DNA from: Olsenella sp. oral taxon 807
Lineage (GTDB): Bacteria > Actinomycetota > Coriobacteriia > Coriobacteriales > Atopobiaceae
NCBI RefSeq assembly: GCF_001189515.2
Contig: NZ_CP012069.2
Location: 62,001-126,000 of the forward strand
Direction: 5' to 3'
Length of the DNA stretch: 64,000 nucleotides
The notes beneath the pieces are model-generated. The model was given only the letters and a program-made list of their open reading frames with translations, made no database searches and was not told the origin of the DNA. This document shows positions 32,405-40,654 of this stretch, one piece after another. The first letter of the stretch is position 1, and every line of letters begins with the position of its first letter. Made by a program: the position numbers and the translations under genes.

Positions 32405-32811
32405 AGGCCGACATGGCGACGGCGGGGTTCACAGAGCTCAACATGAACTACTGGTTCTATGCGTATGGGGACGTGACAAGCTTCGAGGGGCTGGGGAACC
32501 TGAGGCTCGTCTCGCGGATGCGGCATGCGTTCTCGTCGTGCACGGCTGTGACGGAGCTCGACCTAACGGGCTTCGACCCCTCCTCGCTCACGGACCTCTT
32601 CTACGCCTTCGCGGGGTGCTCGGCGCTCACGACGATCTACGTGGATGCGGACTGGGCCCTGCCCTCCGGCTGCACTGGGAACCAGTGCTTCTACAGCTGC
32701 AAGAGCCTCGTGGGCGGGAACGGCACGGCCCGGGCTAGCGGAAAGACCGGGATGGCCTACTGCGTGGTGGACAAGGACGGGCAGGCGGGGTACCTCACGG
32801 CGAAGGCCTAG
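32331..32811 (+). pseudogene. Fibre/BspA-like (DUF285 repeat) C-terminal part
   Basis: Downstream continuation of the fibre in a second frame: KYQLASGLPWSDEKDRLTK and then leucine-rich 26-residue repeats of the DUF285/BspA type (FEGLGNLRLVSRMRHAFSSC, ELDLTGFDPSSLTDLFYAF). It ends YLTAKA-stop, overlapping the last bases of the opposing doc gene. An ATG at 32410 exists, but the frame is open from 32329, right after a TAG. Either a frameshift split one long fibre gene or this is the end of a second one. Such repeats bind host surface polymers. Confidence 0.55.
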
Positions 32812-33199
32812 GAGACAGCCTTCTCGACCTACTCGACGAGCTGCTCGTAGGACATGCTGCCGTCGGCGACCGCTGGCATCGCCCGCAGGAAGTCGTCGTG
32901 GCGGGCTTGAAGTGGTGGCCGCAGAGGCGCAGGGATGCTCCCAGAAGGGCGGCCCCCGTGCGCTTGTTGCCGTCGGTGAAGGGGTGGTTGCGGATCACGC
33001 CGTAGTACAGGCGACAGACCTTGGCGACGTCGCCCTCGTAGAGGTCCCGGCCACCGAAGGTCTGCCAGGGCTGAGCCAGGGCCGAGTCGAGCAGGCCCTC
33101 GTCGCGCACGCCGGGAAGGCCGCCGAAGCGCGCGATGGCCACGTCGTGGATGGCGATGACCTGGTCCTTTGCGACGAGCGGGTCCTGCGGGGCGTTCAC
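32808..33199 (-). pseudogene. doc: Doc/Fic toxin, frameshifted
   Basis: The N-terminal 105 residues are normal Doc: a GTG start overlapping the phd stop (GTGA), GGLPGVRDEGLLDSALAQP, and the Fic motif HPFTDGNKRTG that binds ATP for target phosphorylation. After GHHFKPA a one-base deletion near 32915 shifts the frame; the lost ending DDFLRAMPAVADGSM and then SYEQLVE is seen in the next frame, then a TAG (probably TGG to TAG) and 6 more codons to the true stop at 32808. As read, the protein ends in 30 unrelated residues. The Fic motif precedes the break, so partial activity is possible but doubtful. Confidence 0.85.
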
Positions 33200-33414
33200 T
33201 TGGCCAGCTCCCGGAAGACGTCGGCGTACTCGTCCATGAAGTCGACGGCCACGTCCACGGCGTCTGTCTGGGCGGCCCCCGCTGCCGGCTGGATGACAAC
33301 CCAGGGCCTATTGTTCTTGAGCACGGTGACGGGACGGCCCGTGCGGTTGACCTCGGCCGTGACCTTGGAGAAGTTGTTCTTGGCCTCCGCGAGGCCCATC
33401 GTGACGGCAGGCAT
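33196..33414 (-). CDS. phd: Phd/YefM-type antitoxin
   Basis: A 72-residue antitoxin. MPAVTMGLAEAKNNFSKVTAEVNRTGRPVTVLKNNRPW is the Phd/YefM DNA-binding fold; the C-terminal VDFMDEYADVFRELAK helix should wrap the Doc toxin. AAAGGGACG precedes the ATG. The TGA overlaps the GTG of doc by translational coupling. The pair would normally repress its own promoter through the phd N-terminus. The gene looks intact while its toxin is frameshifted, the usual order of decay for such modules. Confidence 0.9.
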   Translation of the reverse strand: MPAVTMGLAEAKNNFSKVTAEVNRTGRPVTVLKNNRPWVVIQPAAGAAQTDAVDVAVDFMDEYADVFRELAK

Positions 33415-33501
33415 GGGCGTCCCTTTCCGAGAGTTCTTGTAACTAGCCAGAATTATAGCCATATATGTGGCCTTCTCAAGCGTTTGTGACGGGGTTGGAG
33501 G

Positions 33502-34395
33502 ATGAATGCATTGGATGGCGTCGCAGGGAGGGCTTTCTCGTATGGAGTCGGTATTGGTGGCGCTCATTGGAGGCGCGGTGACGCCGGCTGGCGTGGTGGC
33601 GTCGAACTTGCCATGGCGGCCAGGTGGAGTGGCAGGCAGTGCGCGGACTACTTCGCTGGGACGACTCGGCAGGCGTCCTCGAACTACTGCATCGGGGTCG
33701 ACGGCGACGTGGTCATGAGCATGGACGAGGACGACCGGGCCTGGACGTCGAGCAGCGCTTGGAACGACAGGCGGGCCATCACCATCGAGTGCGGGAACAT
33801 CGATAACTCCACGGGAGAGATGAGCCAGAAGACATGGGACACCTTGGTCGGACTTTGCGCGGACATCTGCACGCGGTACGGGTTTCGGCTCAACTACACG
33901 GGCGACCGGAACGGGAGCCTGACCGAGCACCGCATGTTCGCCTCGACCGCCTGCCTGGGGGCGCGGCTGCATGCCCGCATGGGGAAGCTAGCGAGTGAGG
34001 TTAACGCGCGGCTGGACGGCGGCTCCACGAAATCGGACAGCAAGTCCGGGAGCTCCGACGTGTACCTCGTGAAGGTGACCTGCGACGCGCTGAACATCCG
34101 CAAGGGGCCCGGAACGGGCTATGCCGTCGTCGGCTGTATCCGCAGCCGGGGGACGTACACCATCGTGGGGACCTCCGGCAACTGGGGCCGCCTGAAGTCC
34201 GGCGCGGGCTGGATCTGCCTAGACTACACCTCTCGGGCGGGATCCGCGAAGGCCTCTTCCGCCAAGGCCGCGGACATCGATGCCATGGCTCGCGCCGTGA
34301 TCCGGGGCGACTACGGCAGCGGCGAGGAGCGCAGGTGCCGTCTGGGCGAGAAATACGCAGCGGTGCAGCGGCGCGTGAACGAGCTGCTGAAATGA
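33502..34395 (+). pseudogene. Endolysin: amidase + SH3 + Cpl-7 domain, 5' damaged
   Basis: From 33613 the frame encodes an N-acetylmuramoyl-L-alanine amidase (Amidase_2): AARWSGRQCADYF, SSNYCIGVDGDVVM, AWTSSSAWNDRRAITIE, with zinc ligands H and C in TEHRMFASTACLG. The upstream His of the usual IHHMA strand is gone: the sequence reads ELAMAARW. An SH3b domain follows (VTCDALNIRKGPGTGYAVVG, about 34066-34240), then a Cpl-7-type wall-binding repeat at the end (MARAVIRGDYGSGEERRCRL). The start is unclear. Catalysis is unlikely without the first zinc ligand. Confidence 0.75.
33542..33718 (+). pseudogene. Phage holin N-terminal remnant
   Basis: MESVLVALIGGAVTPAGVVAS is typical of the first membrane segment of small siphophage holins, with GGGAGGG 10 bases before the ATG. 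After about 22 residues the frame becomes Arg/Pro/Ser-rich and overlaps the amidase in another frame, so the rest of the holin has been deleted. Confidence 0.55.
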
Positions 34396-34511
34396 GAGGC
34401 CGTCTGCATGAGGAGCTGGCTTGGGGCTTGGCTGACATTCTGGCCCTTGTGTTCTGCCTGCTTGTCGCTCCGCTGGCGCTGCTGCTTTGGCTCATGTATG
34501 GCCGTCATTGA
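34392..34511 (+). CDS. Small membrane protein after endolysin (39 aa)
   Basis: ATG overlaps the amidase stop (ATGA), so translation is coupled. The product has a short charged N-terminus (MRGRLHEELAWG) and one long hydrophobic segment (about residues 13-35) ending in MYGRH. Position after the lysin suggests a holin-like, spanin-like or accessory lysis role in the former prophage; this is inferred from place only. Confidence 0.55.
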   Translation: MRGRLHEELAWGLADILALVFCLLVAPLALLLWLMYGRH

Positions 34512-34652
34512 CGACAGCGGGGTACGCAGCGCCCCGCTGCCTGCCCTTGCAGGTGCGTGACCGTCGCACGGGTTTTCAATGCCGCGTGTCCTTTGCGCGG
34601 TGTTGGAAACCCCTCCGGCTTGCCCGTAGGTCCGGCGGCCCAAACCTCGCAC

Positions 34653-34723
34653 GAGTTTCCAACAGCGCGGCGCGGCTGCGGCTTGAGGCAGGGACCTCTG
34701 CCGCGCCGCGCCGTTGGAAACTC
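34653..34723. repeat. Large imperfect inverted repeat (23-nt arms)
   Basis: Left arm 34653-34675: GAGTTTCCAAC, A, GCGCGGCGCGG. Right arm 34701-34723: CCGCGCCGCGC, C, GTTGGAAACTC. Only one position is mismatched; the loop is 25 nt. A third copy of GTTGGAAAC lies about 50 bp upstream. It is after the lysis genes and before the opposing ORF6N gene, so a strong terminator is possible, as is a phage attachment or replication site. Confidence 0.6.
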
Positions 34724-34823
34724 TTGGTGGCTGCCTTGGTGGTATGAAGCAGCGTCGTGACCCACTTGGGATGCGGCGCTGCTCTTATCCATGCTGGTTT
34801 GTTAATCGCATCTCTCGGCCACG

Positions 34824-35810
34824 CTATCCTTCGGCTGCTTGTCCTTCGGTCCCCTCCTTGACGTCCGCGTTCTCTTCCCCTGGGTCCAGTCTTACCAGGA
34901 TTGTTTGCACGGTCTCCGAGTCTTCGATCCTCGTGATGCCGAATACCTTCTTGCCCGCGTCCTTGAGGGATGCACCGACAAGGTAGGTCTCCGTGCCGTC
35001 TAGGATGATGAGGCGGTCGTGGAAGGACTCCGTGCGCCTGACCGTAAGTTCGGGGTACTGGGCGTTGAAGGTCTCGATGTCTTTGGCAGTGAGCTTGGCT
35101 TTGGGGTGGGTCCAGAGCGTTACGGAGACGCCGTCGTTTTTCTTTGCCAGGATGTTGAGGGTGCCTGCGTCGGTGTAGCCGTCTACGAGGAGGACGCCCT
35201 TCTTGGCACGCTGGACGAGAGAGACCAAGAGTTCGAAGGCGTCCCAGACCTGGCCCTCGAAGAATACCTTCTGCCTGGGGGCCTCGTGCGATTCCATGTA
35301 GTCGAAGACGCGCTCGAAGCGCTCGTCGGTCTTCTGCTGGTACTCGATCTGGCGTCGCTCGACGTTGCGGACCTGCTCGAACATGTGGGCGTTGTCGGCG
35401 ATGAAGTGGCGCATCTCGACGAAGGCGCGCATGATCTGCACGCTCACGCGCACCGCAGCTTCGCTTCTGAGCACTGCCGAGAGCATCGAGACGCCCTGCT
35501 CGGTGTAGGCGTATGGCATGTAGCGTCGCCCGCCGCGTCCGTCTCCGTTGTTTGAGGTGCCAATTTGGCACCTCAAAGATTCGAATTCATCGTGACCCAA
35601 TTTGAACCTGAAATCTTCGGGGAAACGCGCCGAGTTGCGCGAGGCGGCACGATTGAGCGCCTTGGTCTCCACTCCGTAGAGCTCTGCGAGGTCGCTGTCG
35701 AGCATGACCTGCCTGCCGCGCACGGTGTGGATCATGCTGCGGGTCCGGGCGTCGACCACGGGGACGATGGCGTCTCGCCCCTCGCCCGACCCGGTCTTCT
35801 CGTCTGCCAT
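34824..35810 (-). CDS. ORF6N-domain protein with PLD-like C-terminus (copy 1)
   Basis: A 328-residue protein. Residues about 17-105 are an ORF6N (KilA-N-related) DNA-binding domain: VRGRQVMLDSDLAELYGVETKALNRAASRN, PEDFRFKL and YTEQGVSMLSAVL. A helical linker (about 120-175) follows. The C-terminal part contains one PLD-like motif: SFHDRLIILDG then LVGAS, i.e. H-x-R-x4-D where the phospholipase-D nucleases have H-x-K-x4-D. Such proteins are common in phage and integrated elements. GGAGGAAAGGGAGG precedes the ATG. A paralogue is at 53606-54541. Confidence 0.8.
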   Translation of the reverse strand: MADEKTGSGEGRDAIVPVVDARTRSMIHTVRGRQVMLDSDLAELYGVETKALNRAASRNSARFPEDFRFKLGHDEFESLRCQIGTSNNGDGRGGRRYMPYAYTEQGVSMLSAVLRSEAAVRVSVQIMRAFVEMRHFIADNAHMFEQVRNVERRQIEYQQKTDERFERVFDYMESHEAPRQKVFFEGQVWDAFELLVSLVQRAKKGVLLVDGYTDAGTLNILAKKNDGVSVTLWTHPKAKLTAKDIETFNAQYPELTVRRTESFHDRLIILDGTETYLVGASLKDAGKKVFGITRIEDSETVQTILVRLDPGEENADVKEGTEGQAAEG

Positions 35811-36236
35811 GTCCTCCCTTTCCTCCGCTTGAGGTCACATCCTGTGCCTTCAAGGTTCTACCAAGTTCCAAATGGTTCGGACTTGTCGGTTGCCTATGCT
35901 CGCATCAACCTGAGCGCCGCCTTGGCGATGAGCCTGATAGCTTTGACCAGCACCCTAAGCACCCGCACGGCCGTCCTCCTTGAGACTGCTCCACCTGAGC
36001 GTACACCTTGCTGCAGCGCATGTCGGTGGCGAGTTCGAGCGGGTTTTATCCCTCGGCGGCAACTGAGGCCTCAAACATACGTTTTTGCATGTCCGAATCA
36101 CGTCGCTTCTCGCCAGCCTTCCGTGCGGGATGCTTACTATCATCTGTGAAGATTCCCAGAGTGGGGCCTTTGGCGGCCATGAAGCCGTCGTTGTTCCCCT
36201 CGTCTCTAGCGGCTTGCAATGCCTGAGTCCAATTTT
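35811..36236. other. Gap with a decayed leftward coding remnant
   Basis: On the minus strand about 60 codons (roughly 36040-36235) read smoothly as VSDKNWTQALQAARDEGNND and then FMAAKGPTLGIFTDD, up to AASVAAEG-like end and stop, but no start codon is present. I do not recognise it. The remainder of the gap holds no gene. Confidence 0.35.
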
Positions 36237-36289
36237 TATCGGAAACAGTGTTCCCTATGGTGTATTATCAACGGAAACGTTGTTACCGA
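36237..36289. promoter_or_regulatory. Two operator-like dyads before the ABC/ECF operon
   Basis: CGGAAAC-AGT-GTTCCC (36240-36255) and CGGAAAC-GTT-GTTACCG (36272-36288) are related dyads with CGGnAAC/GTTnCCG arms, 32 bp apart, flanking a TATTAT -10 candidate (36263-36268). A TetR gene closes the operon about 6.7 kb downstream and is the likely binder. Confidence 0.55.
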
Positions 36290-36303
36290 TATGAGGAGTG
36301 GAC

Positions 36304-38094
36304 ATGGACAAGAAGGGCACGGTGCGGCGATTGTTCGTGCTCATGGGCGGCTATCGCTGGCTCGAGATTGTCAGCATGGCAACCGTGGCGGCCTCTGCGG
36401 CCATGAACCTGCTCGCTTACGTGCGCGTATACTACGTGGGAGAAGCTGTGCTCACGACAGCCGGTGACCTTTCCTCAATCGACCGGCAAGCGATAGCGGC
36501 CCTCGGTTGGGACGCGGTGCTGTTTATCATGGCGGCATTCGGGATATACGGCATCGGCCTGCTCTTCTCGCATCTGACGGCGTTCAACACGGTTGCCCGT
36601 CTGCGCGACCGCATCGTGTGCCACTTGGGGCGGGTCCCCTTGGGCTACCACGTGGCAAATCCCTCGGGCAAGCTGCGCAAGATAATCGAGAAGAACACCG
36701 ATAACATCGAAAACACCATCGCGCACACCATGCCCGACTTCGTTAATGCCATTGCACTGCCGGTCGCGTATATCGCGTGCATGTTCGCCTTCGACTGGCG
36801 TCTTTCGCTCGCCTGCCTAGCGCCCCTGGTCGCAGGGTTCTTCGTGCTGGCGTGGATGCTGAACGACTCGAGCAAGTCCTTCTACGCCAAGCAGCAGAAG
36901 TCGGCAGAGGACATGGCGAGCGCCACCACCGAGTACGTACGCGGCATCGCCGTGGTGAAGGTGTTCGGCCAAACGGCGGAGTCGTTCAAGCGCTATCACG
37001 ACTCGGTGGAAGAGCACCGATCATGGATGCTCAAATACGCGCTCTCCATGCGCCTGCCGGACAGCCTCTACACCGTCACCATCAACGCGGGGTTCCTGTT
37101 TCTCATCCCAACCGCCATCGTCCTGCACGACAGCGCGAAAGGCGGTGCGGCGGCAACCACAGCAGCGGCGACCTTCATCTTCTTCTGCGTGCTCATCCCC
37201 ATGACTGTGACCATGCTTACGCGCATCATGAACGCGGCGTCGAACCTCATGGTTTCCAGCGCGTCGCTCGACGCCGTGGACGACATTCTCACCCAGCCCG
37301 TGCTGGAACGCCCTCTTGCCCCGAAGGAGCCTGAGTGCTTCGACATAGCCTTGGATCACGTCTCATTCCGCTACAAGCCCGACTCTCCTCTCGCGCTCGA
37401 CGATGTGACGCTGCGCATTCCCGCCGGCGCCGTGTGCGCCCTCGTGGGGCAATCGGGAGGGGGTAAGACCACCGTGGCCAATCTGATCGCGCGCTTCTGG
37501 GATGTTCAGGAAGGAACCGTGCGCATCGGGGGAGACGATGTGCGCGAGATGGACTACGCCTGGCTGGCTGCGCACACGAGCATCGTCTTTCAGGACACGC
37601 GGCTGTTCAAGGCCTCCATCGCGGACAACGTGGCGTATGCGAAGCCTACCGCTTCGCGGGAAGAGGTGCTGCGGGCCCTCCATCTGGCGCAATGCGACGA
37701 TATCCTCCAAAAATTCCCCAACGGGGCCGACGCTGTCGTAGGCGCGCGAGGCGTGTACCTGTCCGGTGGGGAGATGCAGCGCATCGCTCTGGCACGCGCC
37801 ATGCTCAAAGATGCCCCCATCGTGCTGCTCGACGAGGCGACCGCTTATTCCGACGCCGAAAACGAGCATCTTATCCAGCAGGCGCTGTCCAAGCTGCTGC
37901 GCGGAAAGACCGTGCTCATGGTTGCCCACCGCCTCTCTACCGTGGTCGACGCCGACCAGATATGCGTGGTGGAGAACGGACGCATCGTCGAGAGGGGCGT
38001 GCACGACGAGCTTATAGCGCAGGCTGGTTTTTATGCTCGCATGTACAAGGAGTACGAGCGGAGCGTGGAATGGAAGATCGGAGGGGCCGCATGA
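36304..38094 (+). CDS. ABC half-transporter 1 (membrane + ATPase)
   Basis: A 596-residue type IV (exporter-fold) half-transporter: six membrane segments in residues about 15-300, then the ATPase with Walker A GQSGGGKT (382-389), signature LSGGE (486-490) and Walker B VLLDEATAY with D510-E511. The D-loop reads ATAYSDAENE, not the common ATSALD, as in YbtPQ/IrtAB proteins that import iron-siderophores. GAGGAG sits 5 bases before the ATG. The second half starts at the overlapping ATGA, so the two form a heterodimer. Uptake of a metallophore is inferred from these features and the ECF genes. Confidence 0.85.
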   Translation: MDKKGTVRRLFVLMGGYRWLEIVSMATVAASAAMNLLAYVRVYYVGEAVLTTAGDLSSIDRQAIAALGWDAVLFIMAAFGIYGIGLLFSHLTAFNTVARLRDRIVCHLGRVPLGYHVANPSGKLRKIIEKNTDNIENTIAHTMPDFVNAIALPVAYIACMFAFDWRLSLACLAPLVAGFFVLAWMLNDSSKSFYAKQQKSAEDMASATTEYVRGIAVVKVFGQTAESFKRYHDSVEEHRSWMLKYALSMRLPDSLYTVTINAGFLFLIPTAIVLHDSAKGGAAATTAAATFIFFCVLIPMTVTMLTRIMNAASNLMVSSASLDAVDDILTQPVLERPLAPKEPECFDIALDHVSFRYKPDSPLALDDVTLRIPAGAVCALVGQSGGGKTTVANLIARFWDVQEGTVRIGGDDVREMDYAWLAAHTSIVFQDTRLFKASIADNVAYAKPTASREEVLRALHLAQCDDILQKFPNGADAVVGARGVYLSGGEMQRIALARAMLKDAPIVLLDEATAYSDAENEHLIQQALSKLLRGKTVLMVAHRLSTVVDADQICVVENGRIVERGVHDELIAQAGFYARMYKEYERSVEWKIGGAA

Positions 38095-39857
38095 TGGGCA
38101 ATCCGCTGCAGAAAGCTTTGCGCGTAAGCGACGAGGGCAATGCCAACCTGCTGCGGGCGAGCGCGTGGATGTGCGCTTTCAGGCTCGCCGCCTTCCTTCC
38201 CGTCATACTACTCGCGATGATAGCGAACGAGATGGTCGTTCGGAGCGCGGGCGCAAACGCCCAGGACGTACCGCTTCTGCCCTATCTGGGGGCAGCGGCG
38301 GCGTTGGTCGTCGTCATGTTCTTGGCGTATTGGGTATCGTACAAAAGTAAATACCTGAGTGCGGGAGACGAGGATGCCCGCATGCGCATCGCGCTTGCCG
38401 AAAGAATCCGTCGGCTCCCCATGTCCTATCTGGGGAAGCGCGACCTCTCCGACTTCACCTCCGCAGTCATGGACGACGTCGACACCGTGCAGGGCGTGCT
38501 CGCGACTTCGTTTGTCGAGCTGGTGAGCGGCCTGCTGTTCGCTCTGGCAAGCATCGTCTGCCTGCTTGTCGTCGACTGGCGCATGACGCTTGCGCTTGCC
38601 GCATGTCTCCCGCTTGCCGCCCTGTTCATGGCCCTGTCCCGTTTGATCTCCGAGGGACAGAACAGGCGCAACCGCGCAAGGCGCCTGCAGATGAGCGAGG
38701 CGATGCAGGAGTATCTGGAAAACATGCAGGAGCTGCACGCTCTCAACCTGATGAATGGCTACCAAGGCAAGATTCGCCGTGCGTCCAGAAAACTGGTGCC
38801 CGGGCTGGTCCTATACGAGCTGCTGGCCGGTCTGGGGATCTCGTTCGGTGAGAATTTCCTGCGCTGCGGCATGGGCGTGGTGATCGTCTACGGTGCAGCG
38901 CGGATGGCATCGGGGGATTTGGGCACGTTCGAGTTTCTCCTCTTCCTGTTCGCCTCGGTGCGCCTGTACGAACCGCTCTGCGTCGCCATCGAGCGGCTGG
39001 GCGCCATCATTCATGCGCTCGTGGCATCCCAGCGTATCGGCGAGATACTGGACCATCCCGTTCAGGAGGGGGACGGCGACGTCCACCCGAGGGCGTATGA
39101 TCTCGAATTCGACCACGTGACATTCGCCTATGGCGAGGACGACGTCATCCACGACGCGTCTTTTACCGCCCCGCAGGGACAGACAACCGCACTCGTGGGG
39201 CCTTCGGGCTGCGGGAAGTCGACGCTATGCAGACTCGCCGCGCGCTTCTGGGATGTGGATAGGGGCACGGTGCGCATGGGTGGCATCGACATAGGCGGCA
39301 TCGACCCCGAGACGCTCCTGCGCAGCTACGCGTTCGTGTTTCAAGACGTGGTGCTGTTCGATGACACGATAGCGAACAACATCCGCATCGGACGCGCGGG
39401 GGCAACCGACGAGGAGGTGCGTGAGGCCGCGCGGGCCGCATGCTGCGACGAGTTCGTAGAAAAGCTCCCGCACGGCTACGAGACCATCGTGGGCGAAAAC
39501 GGTCGCACGCTCTCGGGAGGGCAGCGACAGCGCATATCCATCGCCCGCGCCCTGCTGAAGGATGCGCCGATCGTGCTACTCGACGAGGCGACCGCGTCCG
39601 TCGACCCTGAGAACGAGACACATATCCAGCAGGCTCTGGGGGCGCTCGTGAAAAACAAGACCGTGCTCGTTGTGGCCCATCGGCTGCGCTCGATCGCCGG
39701 CTGCGACCACATCGTCGTGCTTCAGGAGGGTACCGTCGTCGAAGAGGGCGTCCACGAGCAGCTGATGGGCGCGAAGGGGCTGTACAGCCGCCTGTTCGCG
39801 CTGCAAACAAAAAGCGCTTCGTGGTCGGCGGGGCGAGACGGGAACGACGTGCGATGA
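38091..39857 (+). CDS. ABC half-transporter 2 (membrane + ATPase)
   Basis: The 588-residue partner of the preceding half-transporter, sharing the same layout: N-terminal membrane domain with six segments, then Walker A GPSGCGKST, signature LSGGQRQRISIARALL and Walker B IVLLDEATASVDPENE. Both ATP sites look canonical, so both can hydrolyse. It starts with ATGATG overlapping the upstream TGA and has GGAGGGG 5 bases before. It overlaps the next gene by ATGA as well. Together these genes form one operon with the ECF genes. Confidence 0.87.
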   Translation: MMGNPLQKALRVSDEGNANLLRASAWMCAFRLAAFLPVILLAMIANEMVVRSAGANAQDVPLLPYLGAAAALVVVMFLAYWVSYKSKYLSAGDEDARMRIALAERIRRLPMSYLGKRDLSDFTSAVMDDVDTVQGVLATSFVELVSGLLFALASIVCLLVVDWRMTLALAACLPLAALFMALSRLISEGQNRRNRARRLQMSEAMQEYLENMQELHALNLMNGYQGKIRRASRKLVPGLVLYELLAGLGISFGENFLRCGMGVVIVYGAARMASGDLGTFEFLLFLFASVRLYEPLCVAIERLGAIIHALVASQRIGEILDHPVQEGDGDVHPRAYDLEFDHVTFAYGEDDVIHDASFTAPQGQTTALVGPSGCGKSTLCRLAARFWDVDRGTVRMGGIDIGGIDPETLLRSYAFVFQDVVLFDDTIANNIRIGRAGATDEEVREAARAACCDEFVEKLPHGYETIVGENGRTLSGGQRQRISIARALLKDAPIVLLDEATASVDPENETHIQQALGALVKNKTVLVVAHRLRSIAGCDHIVVLQEGTVVEEGVHEQLMGAKGLYSRLFALQTKSASWSAGRDGNDVR

Positions 39858-40654
39858 GCGGGCGGGCATGCATGCCAAAGACAGGGCTTCTACCGCATGT
39901 CGAGCATTCGCGAACACCAGGCCTTGATACGTGTATCGGAGAGCTTTTCGACAGGGAGCCGCCCCGCCTGGATGCCCGCGTGAAAGTCGCCGCGTTGCTG
40001 GCCGTGAACGTGGCTGCGGTACTCAACCGCAGCTTCTCGGTCGAGATCGCTGTCATGGCGTGCATCGTGGCGGCTCTTCTGTACAGCAGGCTCAACCGCA
40101 CGGCCATACGCTGCGCCGCCACCTACGCGGCGGCGGTGATCATCATGGCGTTTGCGGGCGGCGAGAACGGCATCGCCTCGGTCTTGCTGGTCGTCGCCAT
40201 GGTCATCCGCAAGACCACGCCCATCTTCGGGTTCGGCTACTGCCTGGTCGCCACCACCAAGATAAGCGAGCTGTTGGTGGTCATGCAGAAGCTCCGTCTT
40301 CCCAACAGCATCACCATCCCGTTCTCGGTCGTCTTGAGCTACTTCCCCTCGCTGGCTTCGGAATGGCGCAATGTGACAGGGGCGATGAAGATGCGCGGCT
40401 TCGGTGTGTCGCCCAAAAACGTCGCGTTCCATCTTGTGCGCACGATGGAGTATGTCATGGTGCCCATAATCGTGCGCAGCGCGACCGTCGCCGAGGAAAT
40501 CTCTGCCGCCGCCATAACGCGCGGCATCGAGGCGCAGGATGTGCGCACCACGGTCTACCCCATGGAGATCGATCTTGCGGATGCCATATGCCTTGTGGCA
40601 TGCACATGCCTGGTGGCGGCAGCGGTGGCAAGCCGCGTGGGAGCAATCGCATGA
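39854..40654 (+). CDS. ecfT: ECF transporter membrane component EcfT
   Basis: A 266-residue membrane protein, with about five or six segments between residues 40 and 265, of the EcfT/CbiQ type that couples two ATPases to a substrate-binding S component. The two coupling helices are visible as GAMKMRGFG and AAAITRGIEA, carrying the xRG motifs that contact the ATPases. The start overlaps the upstream stop (ATGA), and the stop overlaps the EcfAA' ATG, so it is in one tightly packed operon. The long N-terminal extension (about 35 residues) is hydrophilic and not usual. Confidence 0.82.
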   Translation: MSGRACMPKTGLLPHVEHSRTPGLDTCIGELFDREPPRLDARVKVAALLAVNVAAVLNRSFSVEIAVMACIVAALLYSRLNRTAIRCAATYAAAVIIMAFAGGENGIASVLLVVAMVIRKTTPIFGFGYCLVATTKISELLVVMQKLRLPNSITIPFSVVLSYFPSLASEWRNVTGAMKMRGFGVSPKNVAFHLVRTMEYVMVPIIVRSATVAEEISAAAITRGIEAQDVRTTVYPMEIDLADAICLVACTCLVAAAVASRVGAIA

